This document shows positions 35,662 through 47,585 of a stretch of 64,000 nucleotides of DNA, piece after piece; position 1 is the stretch's first letter; each line of letters begins with the position of its first letter. The translations under genes were made by a program, and so were the position numbers. The notes beneath the pieces are model-generated. The model made no database searches and was not told where the DNA came from. It worked only from the letters and a program-made list of their open reading frames with translations. Location of the stretch: contig DATJSJ010000045.1 of the NCBI GenBank assembly GCA_035504175.1, forward strand, positions 1-64,000, written 5' to 3'. The DNA is from DATJSJ01 sp035504175 (lineage in GTDB: Bacteria > Pseudomonadota > Alphaproteobacteria > Acetobacterales > Acetobacteraceae).

Positions 35662-38360
35662 GATAGTCCGGTTCGGCGATCAGTAACAGGATCGAGAGAC
35701 CGCAAGCTGTAGAGTGCCTCCAGCGCCTCGCGCGGGCTCATCCGGTCCGGATCGAGCGCCGCGAGCGCCTCGCGCAGCGGATCGGCCGCAGGCGCCGCCT
35801 CGGGCGGATCGGCGGCGGCAGCCGCGGCGAACAGCGGCAGGTCGGCCGAGGCGGTGAGCGGTCCGCTGCGCTCCAGCGCCGCCAGCAGCTCCGCGGCGCG
35901 GCGCACGACCGGCGCCGGCACGCCGGCGAGCTTTGCCACGTGCACGCCCCAGCTTCGCCCGGCCGCACCCTCCGCCACCTCGTGCAGGAAGATGACGCTG
36001 CCCTTCCATTCCCGAACCCGCATGGTGTGCGGACGCATACGGGTGAGCGTGGTTCCCAGCCGCGCCAGTTCGTGGAAATGCGTCGCGAAGATGGTGCGCG
36101 CACGCACCTGGAAATGCAGCGCCTCCAGCACCGCCCAGGCGATGGCGAGCCCGTCCAGCGTCGCGGTGCCGCGGCCGATCTCGTCCACCACGACCAGCGA
36201 GCGCGGCCCGGCCTGGTGCAGGATGGCCGCCGTCTCCGTCATCTCCACCATGAAGGTGCTGCGGCCGCGGGCGAGGTCGTCGGCGGCGCCGACGCGGGAG
36301 AACAGCCGGTCGACGATGCCGATCTCGGCGAGCCGCGCCGGCACCGGCAGTCCGGCCTGGGCGAGAATTGCGATCAGCGCGTTCTGGCGCAGAAAGGTGG
36401 ACTTGCCGGCCATGTTCGGGCCGGTCAGCAGCAGCACCCGGCGATCGGGCGAGAGGTCGCAATCGTTCGGCACGAACGGGTCGCTGCCGGCAAGCGCCGC
36501 TTCGACCACCGGGTGGCGGCCGGCCTCGATGCGGAACCGCTCGTCCTCGGCGACCAGCGGGCGGCACCAGCTGCCGCCGGCGGCGAGCCGCGCCGCGCCC
36601 TGCAGCACGTCGAGCGTGGCCAGCGCCCCGGCCGCGCCGGCGATCGCCTCTGCGTCCTGCAGCGCCGCCTGCACCAGCGTGTCGATCACCAGACGCTCGC
36701 GCCCGGCGGCACGATCGGCCGCCTCGGTGATGCGGCGGTCGAGCTCGGCGAGCTCGGCGCTGGCGAAGCGGGCGCCGTTCGCCATGCCCTGCCGCAGCGT
36801 CAGCTCCGGGTTGGCCTGCAGCCGCTCCACCGCGGCCGACGGCGCCTCGATCACGTAGCCGAGCTGCGCGTGGTGGCGGATCTTCAGGCTGGCGACGCCG
36901 TAGCGCTGCGCCAGGTCGAGCTGCATGGTCGCCACCAGCCGGCGGGACTCGTCGCGGAAGCGCCGCTCGGCGTCCAGTTCGGCATCGAAGCCGGGGGCGA
37001 TGGTGCCGCCCTCGTCGAGGCGGGCCGGTAGCGTCTCGCCGAGCGCCCGCTGCAGCAGCGCCGCCAGCGCGGGCCCGCCGGCGAGCGCCGCGCGGGCCGC
37101 GACGAGCCCGGCGGGACCGTCGGCCGGCAGCGTCGATGCCGCCTCGCCGGCCGCCGCCAGCCCGTCGCGCAGGGCGCCGAGATCGCGCGGGGCGAAGCGG
37201 CCGAGCGACAGCCGCGCCAGCGCCCGGGCCATGTCCGGCGCCCGACGCAGCGCCGCGCGCAGGCGATCCGCCGCGGCCGGCTCGGCCAGCAGCCAGGTCC
37301 AGCCCTCCTGGCGCGCCGCGATCGCGTCCGGGTCGGTGAGCGGCGCCGAAAGCCAGGCGGCGAGCAGCCGCGCGCCGGAGGCGGTCAGGGTCCGCTGCAC
37401 CGCGCCCAGCAGCGTGTGCCGTGCGCCCTCGCCGCCGGCGCCGGCATCGCGCGGGCGGGTGATCTCGAGGCTGGCGCGGGTCGCGGCGTCGAGCGCCATT
37501 ACCCCGGCGCCACCCTGCGGCACCGGGCGCGACAGGCGCGGCAACTGCCCGGCCTGGGTGTCGCGCACATAGGCGAGCGCCGCGGCGGCGGCCATCGCCT
37601 CGCCGTCGCCGAAGCCGCCGAAGGCGTCGAGGCTGGCCGCGCCGAACGCCTCGGCGACCTGGCGGCGGGCGACGAGCGGCGGCGGCGGGGTCGGCTCCGG
37701 GCCGCGCCGTCGCTCCCAGTCGCCGAGCGGCAGGGCGGCGGGCGCCAGCAACTCCGCCGGATCGAGCCGGCCCAGCAAGCCGGGCAGATCGGCGCGGGGC
37801 AAAGCGAGGGTTTCGAACAGGCCGGTCGAGACGTCGAGCCAGGCGGCGCCGAGAGCCTCCGCGCCGCTCTCCACCAGGGCCAGCAGCAGGTTGGGCTGGC
37901 CCGCCTCCAGCAGCGCGTCCTCGGTCAGCGTCCCGGGCGTGATCAGCCGCACGACCGCGCGCCGGATCGGGGCTCGGCTGGCGCGGCGGGGCGGCTCCAT
38001 CTGCTCGGCAACGGCGACGCGAAAGCCGCGGCGGATCAGGCGGGAGAGGTAGGCCTCCGCCGCGTGCACCGGCACGCCGCACATCGGGATCGGTGCGCCG
38101 GCGTGCAGGCCGCGGCTGGTCAGCGCGATGTCGAGCGCGGTCGCCGCCGCCTCGGCATCGGCGAAGAACATCTCGTAGAAATCGCCCATCCGGAAGAACA
38201 GCAGCGCATCCGGATGCGCTTCCTTGAGCGCGAACCATTGCGCCATCGCGGGCGTCGCGCCTTCGGTCGCCGCCGGTCCGCCGCCGGCCGGGGCGGCGTC
38301 CGTTGCCGGCGCCGCGGCGGTCGGCCGGGCGGAGGGATCGGACGCGGGCGCGCGCTGCAT
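35658..38360 (-). CDS. mutS: DNA mismatch repair protein MutS
   Basis: Recognises mismatches and starts repair with MutL. 900 residues from the ATG at 38360. The mismatch-contacting FYE is F61-Y62-E63 (RMGDFYEMF). The lever and clamp region is complete, and Walker A TGPNMAGKSTFLRQ lies near 645-655. VVVDEIGRGTATLDGLAIAWAVLE and THFHELA complete the ATPase. Residues 1-38 are low-complexity Ala/Pro, so translation could begin at M39 (38246). The ATG at 38360 has no SD and lies 12 bases from a long palindrome (38373-38435). It is translationally coupled to glnD by GTGA, a gene pair often seen in alphaproteobacteria. Confidence 0.97.
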   Translation of the reverse strand: MQRAPASDPSARPTAAAPATDAAPAGGGPAATEGATPAMAQWFALKEAHPDALLFFRMGDFYEMFFADAEAAATALDIALTSRGLHAGAPIPMCGVPVHAAEAYLSRLIRRGFRVAVAEQMEPPRRASRAPIRRAVVRLITPGTLTEDALLEAGQPNLLLALVESGAEALGAAWLDVSTGLFETLALPRADLPGLLGRLDPAELLAPAALPLGDWERRRGPEPTPPPPLVARRQVAEAFGAASLDAFGGFGDGEAMAAAAALAYVRDTQAGQLPRLSRPVPQGGAGVMALDAATRASLEITRPRDAGAGGEGARHTLLGAVQRTLTASGARLLAAWLSAPLTDPDAIAARQEGWTWLLAEPAAADRLRAALRRAPDMARALARLSLGRFAPRDLGALRDGLAAAGEAASTLPADGPAGLVAARAALAGGPALAALLQRALGETLPARLDEGGTIAPGFDAELDAERRFRDESRRLVATMQLDLAQRYGVASLKIRHHAQLGYVIEAPSAAVERLQANPELTLRQGMANGARFASAELAELDRRITEAADRAAGRERLVIDTLVQAALQDAEAIAGAAGALATLDVLQGAARLAAGGSWCRPLVAEDERFRIEAGRHPVVEAALAGSDPFVPNDCDLSPDRRVLLLTGPNMAGKSTFLRQNALIAILAQAGLPVPARLAEIGIVDRLFSRVGAADDLARGRSTFMVEMTETAAILHQAGPRSLVVVDEIGRGTATLDGLAIAWAVLEALHFQVRARTIFATHFHELARLGTTLTRMRPHTMRVREWKGSVIFLHEVAEGAAGRSWGVHVAKLAGVPAPVVRRAAELLAALERSGPLTASADLPLFAAAAAADPPEAAPAADPLREALAALDPDRMSPREALEALYSLRSLDPVTDRRTGLS

Positions 38361-38713
38361 GGGCGTTATCTAGTATCCGATCGCGGCGAAGCGTGAGTCG
38401 CGTCGCGACCACGCTTCGCCGCGTCGATCGGATACGCAGCGAATTGCTCTGTGCCGGGTTTCAGTGAAGGCCGGCGCGCGGCCATGACCGCCGGAGGCGG
38501 AGCCGCGGATGGCGTGAATCCTGATCTGAAAACAACATGCTATGCTGGGGTCGCCCGGCCGGGGCGGAGCGACCCAGGTATCGGGCCGGGGTCCGGCTTG
38601 CGATGCGGCGGGTTCCCCTGCCGCCGGGGCGCTGGTGTAATCGCCGGCAACGGCCGGTCGGCCGAGTCAGATGGCAGCCGGGGGCGCAACCCGCCGGCTC
38701 CTGGGAGGCAGCG
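38361..38713. promoter_or_regulatory. Divergent mutS/maeB intergenic region
   Basis: A 353-base interval without a gene. It contains the long palindrome at 38373-38435 beside mutS. A more A/T-rich patch at 38521-38550 with TATGCT at 38541-38546 could be the -10 of maeB, but I find no matching -35 element. GGGAGGCAGCG ahead of 38714 is a very good RBS for maeB. Confidence 0.4.
38373..38435. repeat. 63-base near-perfect palindrome upstream of mutS
   Basis: 38373-38395 pairs with 38410-38435 over 23 positions, with one 3-base insertion in the right arm. The intervening bases hold GTCGCG (38397-38402) and CGCGAC (38404-38409) around a single T, so the whole stretch folds into one hairpin. In the mutS transcript it would end 12 bases before the start codon. 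No U-tract follows on either strand. Confidence 0.88.
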
Positions 38714-40974
<2,261 letters not shown>

Positions 40975-40993
<19 letters not shown>

Positions 40994-42483
40994 GCGCCCG
41001 CGCCACGGTTGCGCCTGCCCGCGAGCGATCGGACTCCGTCGCCGGTGCTCGCACGCGCCGAGAGCGTCGCGTGCAGCGCCACGATCATCAGCACCGACGC
41101 CATGCCCATCGGCCACACCAGCATGCGGACCATGAAGCGCGCGTGCTCGACCGTGTGATCGGGAAACAGCGGATACCACAGCAAGGGCATGGCCGCCGAC
41201 AGGGTGAACAGGACCAGCGGCATTAGATCGCGGCGCGCCCGGACGGTGACCAGGATGGAGACGACACCCTGCGCCGCGGTCGCCAATACGATGACATAGC
41301 GCCATCGCTCGGGAAGCGGCAGGATCACGTCCAGTTTCCACCGCAGCGCATCCATGACGGTGCGCAGTCCGATGTGCTGGGCGACACCCCAGTCATGCGG
41401 GCGCGAGCCCATGCGCACCGCGAGCGACTGCATGAAGGCGAAGAACTCATCTGGATCCACCGCGACCACGACGATCTGCTTGATCACCAGGATGGCCAGG
41501 AATCCGGTGCCGAACGCGACCATCGCGTCAGCAGGGCGCCGCCCCTCCTGTCGCCATGATCCCCGGCCGACGGCGCAGCCGACGATCAGCAGGACAGCGC
41601 CGGCCATCAGGGGCAGCGAGCCGATCAGAAACTCGAAAATGCACGTGAGCGTGCCGAACGCCGCCATGACGTATTCCATCCGGCCGATCGGCATGTGCTG
41701 CCAATCGAGGCAGCCACCGAGCAGCAGCAGCACGAAAAGCAGGATCATCGACGGCGCGTGCGAGAGAAGCGGCGCGAAGGCGGGCATCCCACAGGCGCAG
41801 AGCAGCCAGAGACCGATCACCGCGAAGCTGAGATGCCTGACGTGCGGCGGCAGCAGGGTAGTCGACGGCATCCGCCGCCCCAGACGCGCCGGTATGCCGG
41901 CGAGATTGACGAAAACGAGCCCGATCACGAGCATGTAGCACAGGTCCGTGAGCAGGACGCGGGTACGCCGCGCACCGAGCGTCAGCACGGTGAGCGTCGC
42001 GAGCAACCGGTGACCGTGCAGGTAGCGGTCGTAATAGGCGACCGGAAAGGTCGCACGGCCCGTCAAGGCCCAGGCTCGCAACTTCGGACAGATCGCGGGC
42101 AGGCCGCCGGTCGCCCGTTTCGGCGAATCGTTGCGGAACTCAATCGGCGCCAGCGGGGAGAGCGCGTTGCGGAACCGGTCCGATGACCGCAGTCCCACCA
42201 TCAGGTAGATGAGGCATTCGTTCAGCGGATGGATTCCGGCCGCGCCGTGCGGATCGGGCGTATCGGTGACCGGGATTGCGCCGTCGGCGATACCGCGCGC
42301 GATGTTCGCACGCAGCCGGTTTGCATCGGTATGAATGGCGAGCCAGCCGGCGCCCAGCACCAGCGCGAATGCGATCGCGGCGACCAGCCAGGCTCGGGCA
42401 ATGCCGAGAGCAAGCTGACGCAAAAAGGAAGAGCTTGCCGCGCAAGGCGGCGGCGTATCGGCGGCGGAGAATGACGGTGCCAC
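40975..42483 (-). CDS. Polytopic membrane protein of unknown function
   Basis: 502 residues with about 10-12 hydrophobic helices. After a short cytoplasmic N-terminus comes TM1 (AWLVAAIAFALVLGAGWLAI, about 30-50) and then a roughly 80-residue extracytoplasmic stretch. That stretch contains GIHPLNECLIYLMVGLRSS and, near 150, PVAYYDRYLHGHRLLATLTVLTL. Further TM helices run to residue 475, and a basic tail follows. A large first loop with an acid- and tyrosine-containing motif, followed by many TM helices, recalls GT-C glycosyltransferases. I cannot show homology and keep it as unknown. A/T content looks slightly higher than in the neighbours, which suggests an accessory gene. Confidence 0.75.
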
Positions 42484-42678
42484 GTCACCGACCTCCCTAT
42501 ACGGAGACCGTTCCCGCCAGGCGTGTGCGACAGTATGTATCGACCGTCAGCTATCGGCACTTACCCGGTAGCGCAACATCATGCCAGCAGCGCAGGATTT
42601 TCGCCGCTCACGGATTGCTGAGGGGGAGCGGCAATCGGCCGAGGCGCCGGAGGGTCCGCGCCTACGATCGTCGGAAGC

Positions 42679-43521
42679 CTATTCCTCTTCCTCGCCGACC
42701 CCATGCAGCAGTCCGACGATCTGCCGCTTGATCGCGATGAATTCCGGCTCCATCACCATCGCCAGCGTCCGCGGCCGCGGCAGATTGACGGCGATGCTTT
42801 CCTGAATGCGGCCCGGCCGCGGGCTCATCACCAGCACGCGGTCGCCGAGCAGGATCGCCTCGTCGATATCGTGCGTCACGAACAGCACGGTCTTGTGGTT
42901 GTGCTCCCAGACGCGCAGCAGCAGTTTCTGCATCGAGAGGCGCGTCTGGCTGTCGAGCGCGCCGAACGGCTCGTCCATCAGCAGCACTTGCGGATCGTTG
43001 GCGAGTGCGCGGGCGATCGCCACGCGCTGCATCATGCCGCCCGAGAGCTGCTTCGGGTAGGCTTCGGCGAATTGCGTGAGGCCGACCTCGTCGAGGTAAT
43101 GGGCGACGCGCGGGCGGCGTTCGGCAGCGGGCATGCGCCGGCGCCGCAGCCCGAACTCGACATTCTCCCATACGGTGAGCCAGGGAAACAGCGTGTACGC
43201 CTGGAACACCATGCCGCGTGCCGCCCCGGGCCCGCGCACAGCCTCGCCCTGCAGGAAGATGTCGCCGTCGCTCGGCTCGACCAGACCGGCGACGAGGTAG
43301 AGCAGGCTCGACTTGCCGCAGCCGGACGGACCGACGATCACCGCGAACTCGCCGCCCGTGACGTCAATCGAGACGGTATCGAGCGCCAGCACCGACTGTC
43401 CCTTGGGCAGATCGTAGCGCAGCGACACGCGGTCGATCCGCAGCAGCGGCGGACCGAGCGGCGCGGCACCGCCAACCGGGCTCGGCGCACGATCCGTCAG
43501 CGCAATCGTCGTCTCCCTCAT
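42679..43521 (-). CDS. ABC transporter ATPase, taurine/nitrate/sulfonate (SsuB/TauB) type
   Basis: 280 residues with Walker A GPSGCGKSSLLYLVAGL, Q-loop GMVFQAYTLFPWLTVWENV, signature LSGGMMQRVAIARALANDP, Walker B VLLMDEPFGALDSQTR and the H-loop VTHDIDEAI. The FPWLTVWENV and DEAILLGDRVLVMSPRPGRI motifs are characteristic of the nitrate/taurine/sulfonate group. It ends the leftward operon flavoprotein - binding protein - permease - ATPase, starting 10 bases after the permease stop. Substrate is not fixed by the ATPase. Confidence 0.94.
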   Translation of the reverse strand: MRETTIALTDRAPSPVGGAAPLGPPLLRIDRVSLRYDLPKGQSVLALDTVSIDVTGGEFAVIVGPSGCGKSSLLYLVAGLVEPSDGDIFLQGEAVRGPGAARGMVFQAYTLFPWLTVWENVEFGLRRRRMPAAERRPRVAHYLDEVGLTQFAEAYPKQLSGGMMQRVAIARALANDPQVLLMDEPFGALDSQTRLSMQKLLLRVWEHNHKTVLFVTHDIDEAILLGDRVLVMSPRPGRIQESIAVNLPRPRTLAMVMEPEFIAIKRQIVGLLHGVGEEEE

Positions 43522-43531
43522 GCGCGGATCC

Positions 43532-44350
43532 TCAGGCGGCCCAGGGCGCCAGCCAGCGGCGCAGCAGCGAGAAGATCTGGTCGGTGATCAGGCCGAGGAT
43601 GCCAATGATCGCGATCGCCATGAAGATCTGGTCCACCTGGAAGCCGCGCAGCCCCTGCATCGAGATGTAGCCGAGCCCGCTGGAGGCGGCGACCAGTTCG
43701 GCGACGACGAGATAGGTCCAGGCCCAGCCCATGGTGACGCGCAGCGTGTCGAGCACGCCGGGCAGCGAGGCCGGGCCGAGCACGTGCAGCACCGCATCGC
43801 GCCGGTTGGCGCCGAGCGTGTAGCTCGCGTTCAGCAGATCGCCGGAGACGTTGCGCGACACGTCGGCGATCATCACCAGTTGCTGGAAGAATGTACCGAA
43901 CACGATGACGGTCACCCGCTCCTGCAGGCCGATCCCGATCCAGAGGATGAACAGCGGCACGAAGGAGGTGACCGGCAGGTAGCGGATGAAATTGGTCAGC
44001 GGCTCGACCGCGGCGCGCACCAGGCCGAACGTGCCCATCAGCAGGCCGACCGGCACGGCGAACAGCGAGGAGACGGCGAAGCCGAGCAGGATCACCTGCA
44101 CGCTGGCCCAGACGTCGCGGCCGAGCCGGCCGTCGCCGGCCAGCCGCACGGCGGCGCCGATCACCTGGTCGGGGCTCGGCAGGAAGATCGGATTGGCGAG
44201 TCCGCCGTAGCAGGCCAGCATCCACAGCGCGATCACCAGCACCCAGACGCCGACGCCGGTCGACAGCGCGATGCCGCGCGGGATTTCGGCCTTGGGTGTG
44301 AGGCAGCGCTGCGCCAGCGAGCGCCGGCTGCGGGGCGGACTCGCCATCAT
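43532..44350 (-). CDS. ABC transporter permease, SsuC/TauC type
   Basis: 272 residues with six predicted TM helices. It shows the PSPDQVIGAAVRL N-terminal motif and the ATPase-contacting loop ASYTLGANRRDAVLHVLGPASLPGVLDTLRV near 170-200, the EAA motif of the taurine/nitrate family. Near the C-terminus GLGYISMQGLRGFQVDQIFMAIAIIGILG is typical. The ATG at 44350 directly follows the binding-protein stop, so translation is likely coupled. It belongs with 42679-43521 and 44351-45340. Confidence 0.94.
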   Translation of the reverse strand: MMASPPRSRRSLAQRCLTPKAEIPRGIALSTGVGVWVLVIALWMLACYGGLANPIFLPSPDQVIGAAVRLAGDGRLGRDVWASVQVILLGFAVSSLFAVPVGLLMGTFGLVRAAVEPLTNFIRYLPVTSFVPLFILWIGIGLQERVTVIVFGTFFQQLVMIADVSRNVSGDLLNASYTLGANRRDAVLHVLGPASLPGVLDTLRVTMGWAWTYLVVAELVAASSGLGYISMQGLRGFQVDQIFMAIAIIGILGLITDQIFSLLRRWLAPWAA

Positions 44351-45340
44351 TCAGTGCGTGGTCTGCACGAAGTGCGGATCGACCACCTCGGGGTAGGTCA
44401 CGGTGTCCTTCATCTTGCCGACCGCCTTCCAGATCTCGTTGCCGAGCTTGATGATGTCGTCGATCTGGCCCGGCTGCGCCGTGGTGCCGAGATACTTCAC
44501 TGCCATCGCATGGTCATAGAAGCGCACGCCCTTCTCCGCATCGGCGAAATCGGACGGCTTGGAGAGATAGCCGCCGACCCCCTTGGCCATGATCGCGTCG
44601 GCCTCCTTCGGATGCTGCTTGGCGTATTCGACGGCGCGGAACACGCCGTCGACCAGCGCCTGCACGTCCTTCGGCTGGTCCTGGATCGTCTTGCAGGTGA
44701 GCTGCAGCACGTCGACGATCACGCCCGGGATCGACCGGCTGTCCATCAGCACCTTGCCGACATGCTTGGTCTTGACCAGGGTCAGGTTCGGCTCCCAGGT
44801 CACCGCCGCCGGCACGTGGCCGGCGATGAAAGCGGCCGCCGCGTCATCGGCCGACATGTTGGAGAAGGTGATGGAGTCGAGCGGGATGTGCTGCTTCAGC
44901 AGCACGTAGGAGAACCAGAACTGCGAGGTCGAGCCCTCGTTGATCGCGACCGTCTTGCCTTGCAGGTCCTTCAGGCTGTTGATGTTGTCGCGCACGACGA
45001 TGCCGTCGCCGCCGTAGCTGTCATCGAGCACGGTGACGGTCTTGAAGCAGAAATGCGGCGAGCGGTATTTCAGGATTTCGTCGATCGTGCTGGCGGAGCC
45101 GTTCATTCGCCCGGCCGCCTCCGCCGCCATGGCGAGCGCATTGTCGTCGACCACCTGCAGCTTCACGTCGACGCCGCCCTGCTTGAAGTAGCCGAGATCG
45201 CGCGCGAGGTAGAGCGGGCCGTAGCCGACCCAGATCGTGTGGCCGATGGTGATCTCGCCGGCGCTGGCCGGTCCGGCCATGCAGGCGGCGGCCAGTGCGG
45301 CGCCGAGCGCCAGTCCGGACCGGTTCAGAAATCGCTTCAC
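44351..45340 (-). CDS. ABC substrate-binding protein, NMT1/SsuA-like
   Basis: 329 residues from a GTG at 45340, preceded by GGAGGGGAGCAAG. The signal peptide is about 1-25 (LALGAALAAACMAGPASAG). The mature part begins ITIGHTIWVGYGPLYLARDLGYFKQGGVDVKL, the NMT1/THI5-like start, with KTVAINEGSTSQFW and DDAAAAFIAGHVPAAVTWEPNLTL. These families bind taurine, alkanesulfonates, nitrate, pyrimidine precursors and similar small molecules. The upstream flavoprotein hints at an N-methylated or aromatic amine or acid, but that is inference. Confidence 0.92.
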   Translation of the reverse strand: MKRFLNRSGLALGAALAAACMAGPASAGEITIGHTIWVGYGPLYLARDLGYFKQGGVDVKLQVVDDNALAMAAEAAGRMNGSASTIDEILKYRSPHFCFKTVTVLDDSYGGDGIVVRDNINSLKDLQGKTVAINEGSTSQFWFSYVLLKQHIPLDSITFSNMSADDAAAAFIAGHVPAAVTWEPNLTLVKTKHVGKVLMDSRSIPGVIVDVLQLTCKTIQDQPKDVQALVDGVFRAVEYAKQHPKEADAIMAKGVGGYLSKPSDFADAEKGVRFYDHAMAVKYLGTTAQPGQIDDIIKLGNEIWKAVGKMKDTVTYPEVVDPHFVQTTH

Positions 45341-45443
45341 CTTGCTCCCCTCCGTGTTTTCCCGCGCGCCGATCCGCCGGGCATGTCGCATCTGTCCGCC
45401 AGGGCCGAGACTGTCACGCAGCGTGTGACGGATTTCACGATAT
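45341..45443 (-). promoter_or_regulatory. Short regulatory gap with CACGC-A-GCGTG palindrome
   Basis: Between the flavoprotein stop and the binding-protein start lies CACGC-A-GCGTG (45416-45426), flanked by a further TC/GA pair after one mismatch. The stretch is A/T-richer upstream (45436-45455). It could hold an internal promoter or operator for the importer genes. Confidence 0.3.
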
Positions 45444-47585
45444 TTATGCAAGCGTTGTTCCAGCGGTCCCTTCTGCCAGCACGGGGGCGGGGTCGAACGG
45501 CTGCAGCGCCGTCACCTCGCGCCGGAAGGGCAGGGCGTCGCCGCGATCCGGCATCTCGAGTTCCTCGGCGTAGCGGCGGCCGCCGAACACCGCAGCGGCG
45601 ATCGTGCCGGGGGCGAGCGCGTCGCCGATCGTCGTGACGCTGCGCAGCCCGGCATCGGCCCAGTCGCCGGCGCGCGCAGCCAGCTCCCGCGCCAGCGCAT
45701 CCGCGGGCAGGCGGCCGGCCACCATCACGACCGCGGCGGCGGGCAGGGTCTCGGTGCGGCCGGTGAAGACGCAGGCGAGGGTGGCGTGGTCCGGCGCGAC
45801 AGCGGCAAGGGCACGGTGCGGCCGGATGCTGACGCCGTGCTCGAGCAGCCGCGCCTGCACGAAGGGCTGCTCCATGGTGTTGCGCATCCAGGTAGAGGCC
45901 TCGGCGGCGGGGGTCGCGAGCGTGACGGCCAAGCCCTCGCCGGCGAGCAGCTCCGCCAGCACGCCGCCCATGTAGTAGTGGTCGTCGTCGTAGATCAGCA
46001 CCGGGCCGCCGCGTGGCCGGGCGCCGGCGAGCAGGTCGTCGGGCGTGAGCACGCTCGCCCCGGCGCCGACCGGGACCGGGCCCAGCAGCCGGCGTGCCAC
46101 GCCGTCGCGCCGCCAGGTGCAGCCGGTCGCGACCGCGACATGCGCGAATCCGGCGGCGAGCACGTCCGCGACGGTCATGCGGCTCTCGCGGTAGATTTCG
46201 ACGTTCGGCAGGCGGGCGAGCTGGTCGACGCGGTAGTCGGCGACCCGGCCCCAGGCGGCGAGGCCCGGCAGGCGCCGCTCCCACGCGACCCGGCCGCCGA
46301 GCGCGCGCGTCGCCTCGGCGAGCCCGACCGCGTAGCCGCGCCGGCCCAGCATCATCGCCGCTTCCAGCCCGGCCGGTCCGCTGCCGACGACCAGCACGCG
46401 GGCGGCGCTGGCGCGCGGGCGGATGCGCTCGGGATGCCAGCCGCGGCGCCATTCCTCGCCCATGGCGGGGTTCTGGGTGCAGCGGATCGGCGACATGGTG
46501 TGATCGCCGGCGACGCAGATGTTGCAGCCGATGCACTCGCGGATTTCGTCGGCGCGGCCTTCGGCGATCTTGCGCGGCAGGAACGGATCCGCGATCGAGG
46601 GGCGCGCGGCGCCGATCAGGTCGAGCACGCCCTGGCGGATCATGCGGACCATCGTATCGGGCGCGGTGAAGCGGCCGGTGCCGACCACCGGCTTGCTCGT
46701 CACTGCCTTGATGCCGCGCACGAACGGCTCCTGGTAGCCCTCTGCGGCGAAGCGGCTCGACTGGCTGTCATTATCCCAGCCGGAGAGCGTCAGGTCCCAC
46801 AGATCGGGCAGTTCGGCCAGGTGCGCGATCAGGTCGCGCGCCTCGGCCGCGTGCAGGCCTTCCGTGCCGAGCAGCTCGTCAACCGAGATGCGGCAGACGA
46901 CGGCCGTGGTGTCGCCGACCGCCTCACGCGTGTCCTCGATCAGCTCGCGCAGCAGGCGGGCGCGGTTCTCGAGACTGCCGCCGTATTCATCGCTGCGCGT
47001 GTTGTAGCGGCGGGAGAGGAAGAACATCGGGCCGCCGAACAGCTTGCCGGCGTAGACGTAGACGAGGTCGTAGCCGGCGCGCTTCGCCCGCAGCGCCGCG
47101 GCGCGGTGCCAGCGGCGCAGATCGGCGATGTCGCGCCGGTCCATCGCGCGCGCCTGCACCGGATCGTTGAAGATGCTGGCGACGGGCAGGTCGGCGGGGC
47201 CGAGCGGGATTTCGCGCGAGTAGAGGTTGGGCGCGTTCATGCCGTTGTGGCAGAGCTGCAGCCCGGCCAGCGCGCCGCCGGCATGGATCGCCTCCGCGAT
47301 GCGGGCGAGCATCGGGATGTCTTGATCGTCCCAGAGGCGCAGCTCGATGAACGGGCAGATGTCGCCGCTCGGGTGGATTTCGACCTGTTCGGTGCAAACG
47401 ACGCCCCAGCCGCCTTCGGCCTTGATCGCGCGCATGGCGGCGAGCGCCGAGGCATCGCGATAGCCCATGCCATTGCAATGCGGCACCTGGAAGAAGCGGT
47501 TGGCTGTGGTGACCGGGCCGATGCGCACCGGGTCGAACAGCACGTCGAAGCGTGGGTCGCGGGTGCCGGGTCGATCCTGGTCCAT
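45444..47585 (-). CDS. FMN/FAD/4Fe-4S oxidoreductase, trimethylamine dehydrogenase / 2,4-dienoyl-CoA reductase family
   Basis: 713 residues. Residues 1-345 form an Old Yellow Enzyme-type barrel (DVLFDPVRIGPVTTANRFFQVPHCNGMG; LQLCHNGM; GGSLENRARLLRE). The 4Fe-4S cluster cysteines are near 350 (CIGCNIC, then PIRCTQNP). A Rossmann domain starts near 395 (VLVVGSGPAGLEAAMML), with an FAD/NAD fold to the end. The barrel tyrosine of dienoyl-CoA reductases is not obvious, while YVYAGKLFGGPMFFLSRRYNTRSDEYGG fits the TMADH, dimethylglycine and N-methylproline demethylase side. It heads the operon with an NMT1-type importer. The likely role is demethylation or oxidation of an imported amine; the exact substrate is not knowable here. 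Confidence 0.92.
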   Translation of the reverse strand: MDQDRPGTRDPRFDVLFDPVRIGPVTTANRFFQVPHCNGMGYRDASALAAMRAIKAEGGWGVVCTEQVEIHPSGDICPFIELRLWDDQDIPMLARIAEAIHAGGALAGLQLCHNGMNAPNLYSREIPLGPADLPVASIFNDPVQARAMDRRDIADLRRWHRAAALRAKRAGYDLVYVYAGKLFGGPMFFLSRRYNTRSDEYGGSLENRARLLRELIEDTREAVGDTTAVVCRISVDELLGTEGLHAAEARDLIAHLAELPDLWDLTLSGWDNDSQSSRFAAEGYQEPFVRGIKAVTSKPVVGTGRFTAPDTMVRMIRQGVLDLIGAARPSIADPFLPRKIAEGRADEIRECIGCNICVAGDHTMSPIRCTQNPAMGEEWRRGWHPERIRPRASAARVLVVGSGPAGLEAAMMLGRRGYAVGLAEATRALGGRVAWERRLPGLAAWGRVADYRVDQLARLPNVEIYRESRMTVADVLAAGFAHVAVATGCTWRRDGVARRLLGPVPVGAGASVLTPDDLLAGARPRGGPVLIYDDDHYYMGGVLAELLAGEGLAVTLATPAAEASTWMRNTMEQPFVQARLLEHGVSIRPHRALAAVAPDHATLACVFTGRTETLPAAAVVMVAGRLPADALARELAARAGDWADAGLRSVTTIGDALAPGTIAAAVFGGRRYAEELEMPDRGDALPFRREVTALQPFDPAPVLAEGTAGTTLA

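Noticed and set aside
33823..35712. Plus-strand open frame opposite glnD
   Set aside because: Antisense to a full-length GlnD with all motifs.
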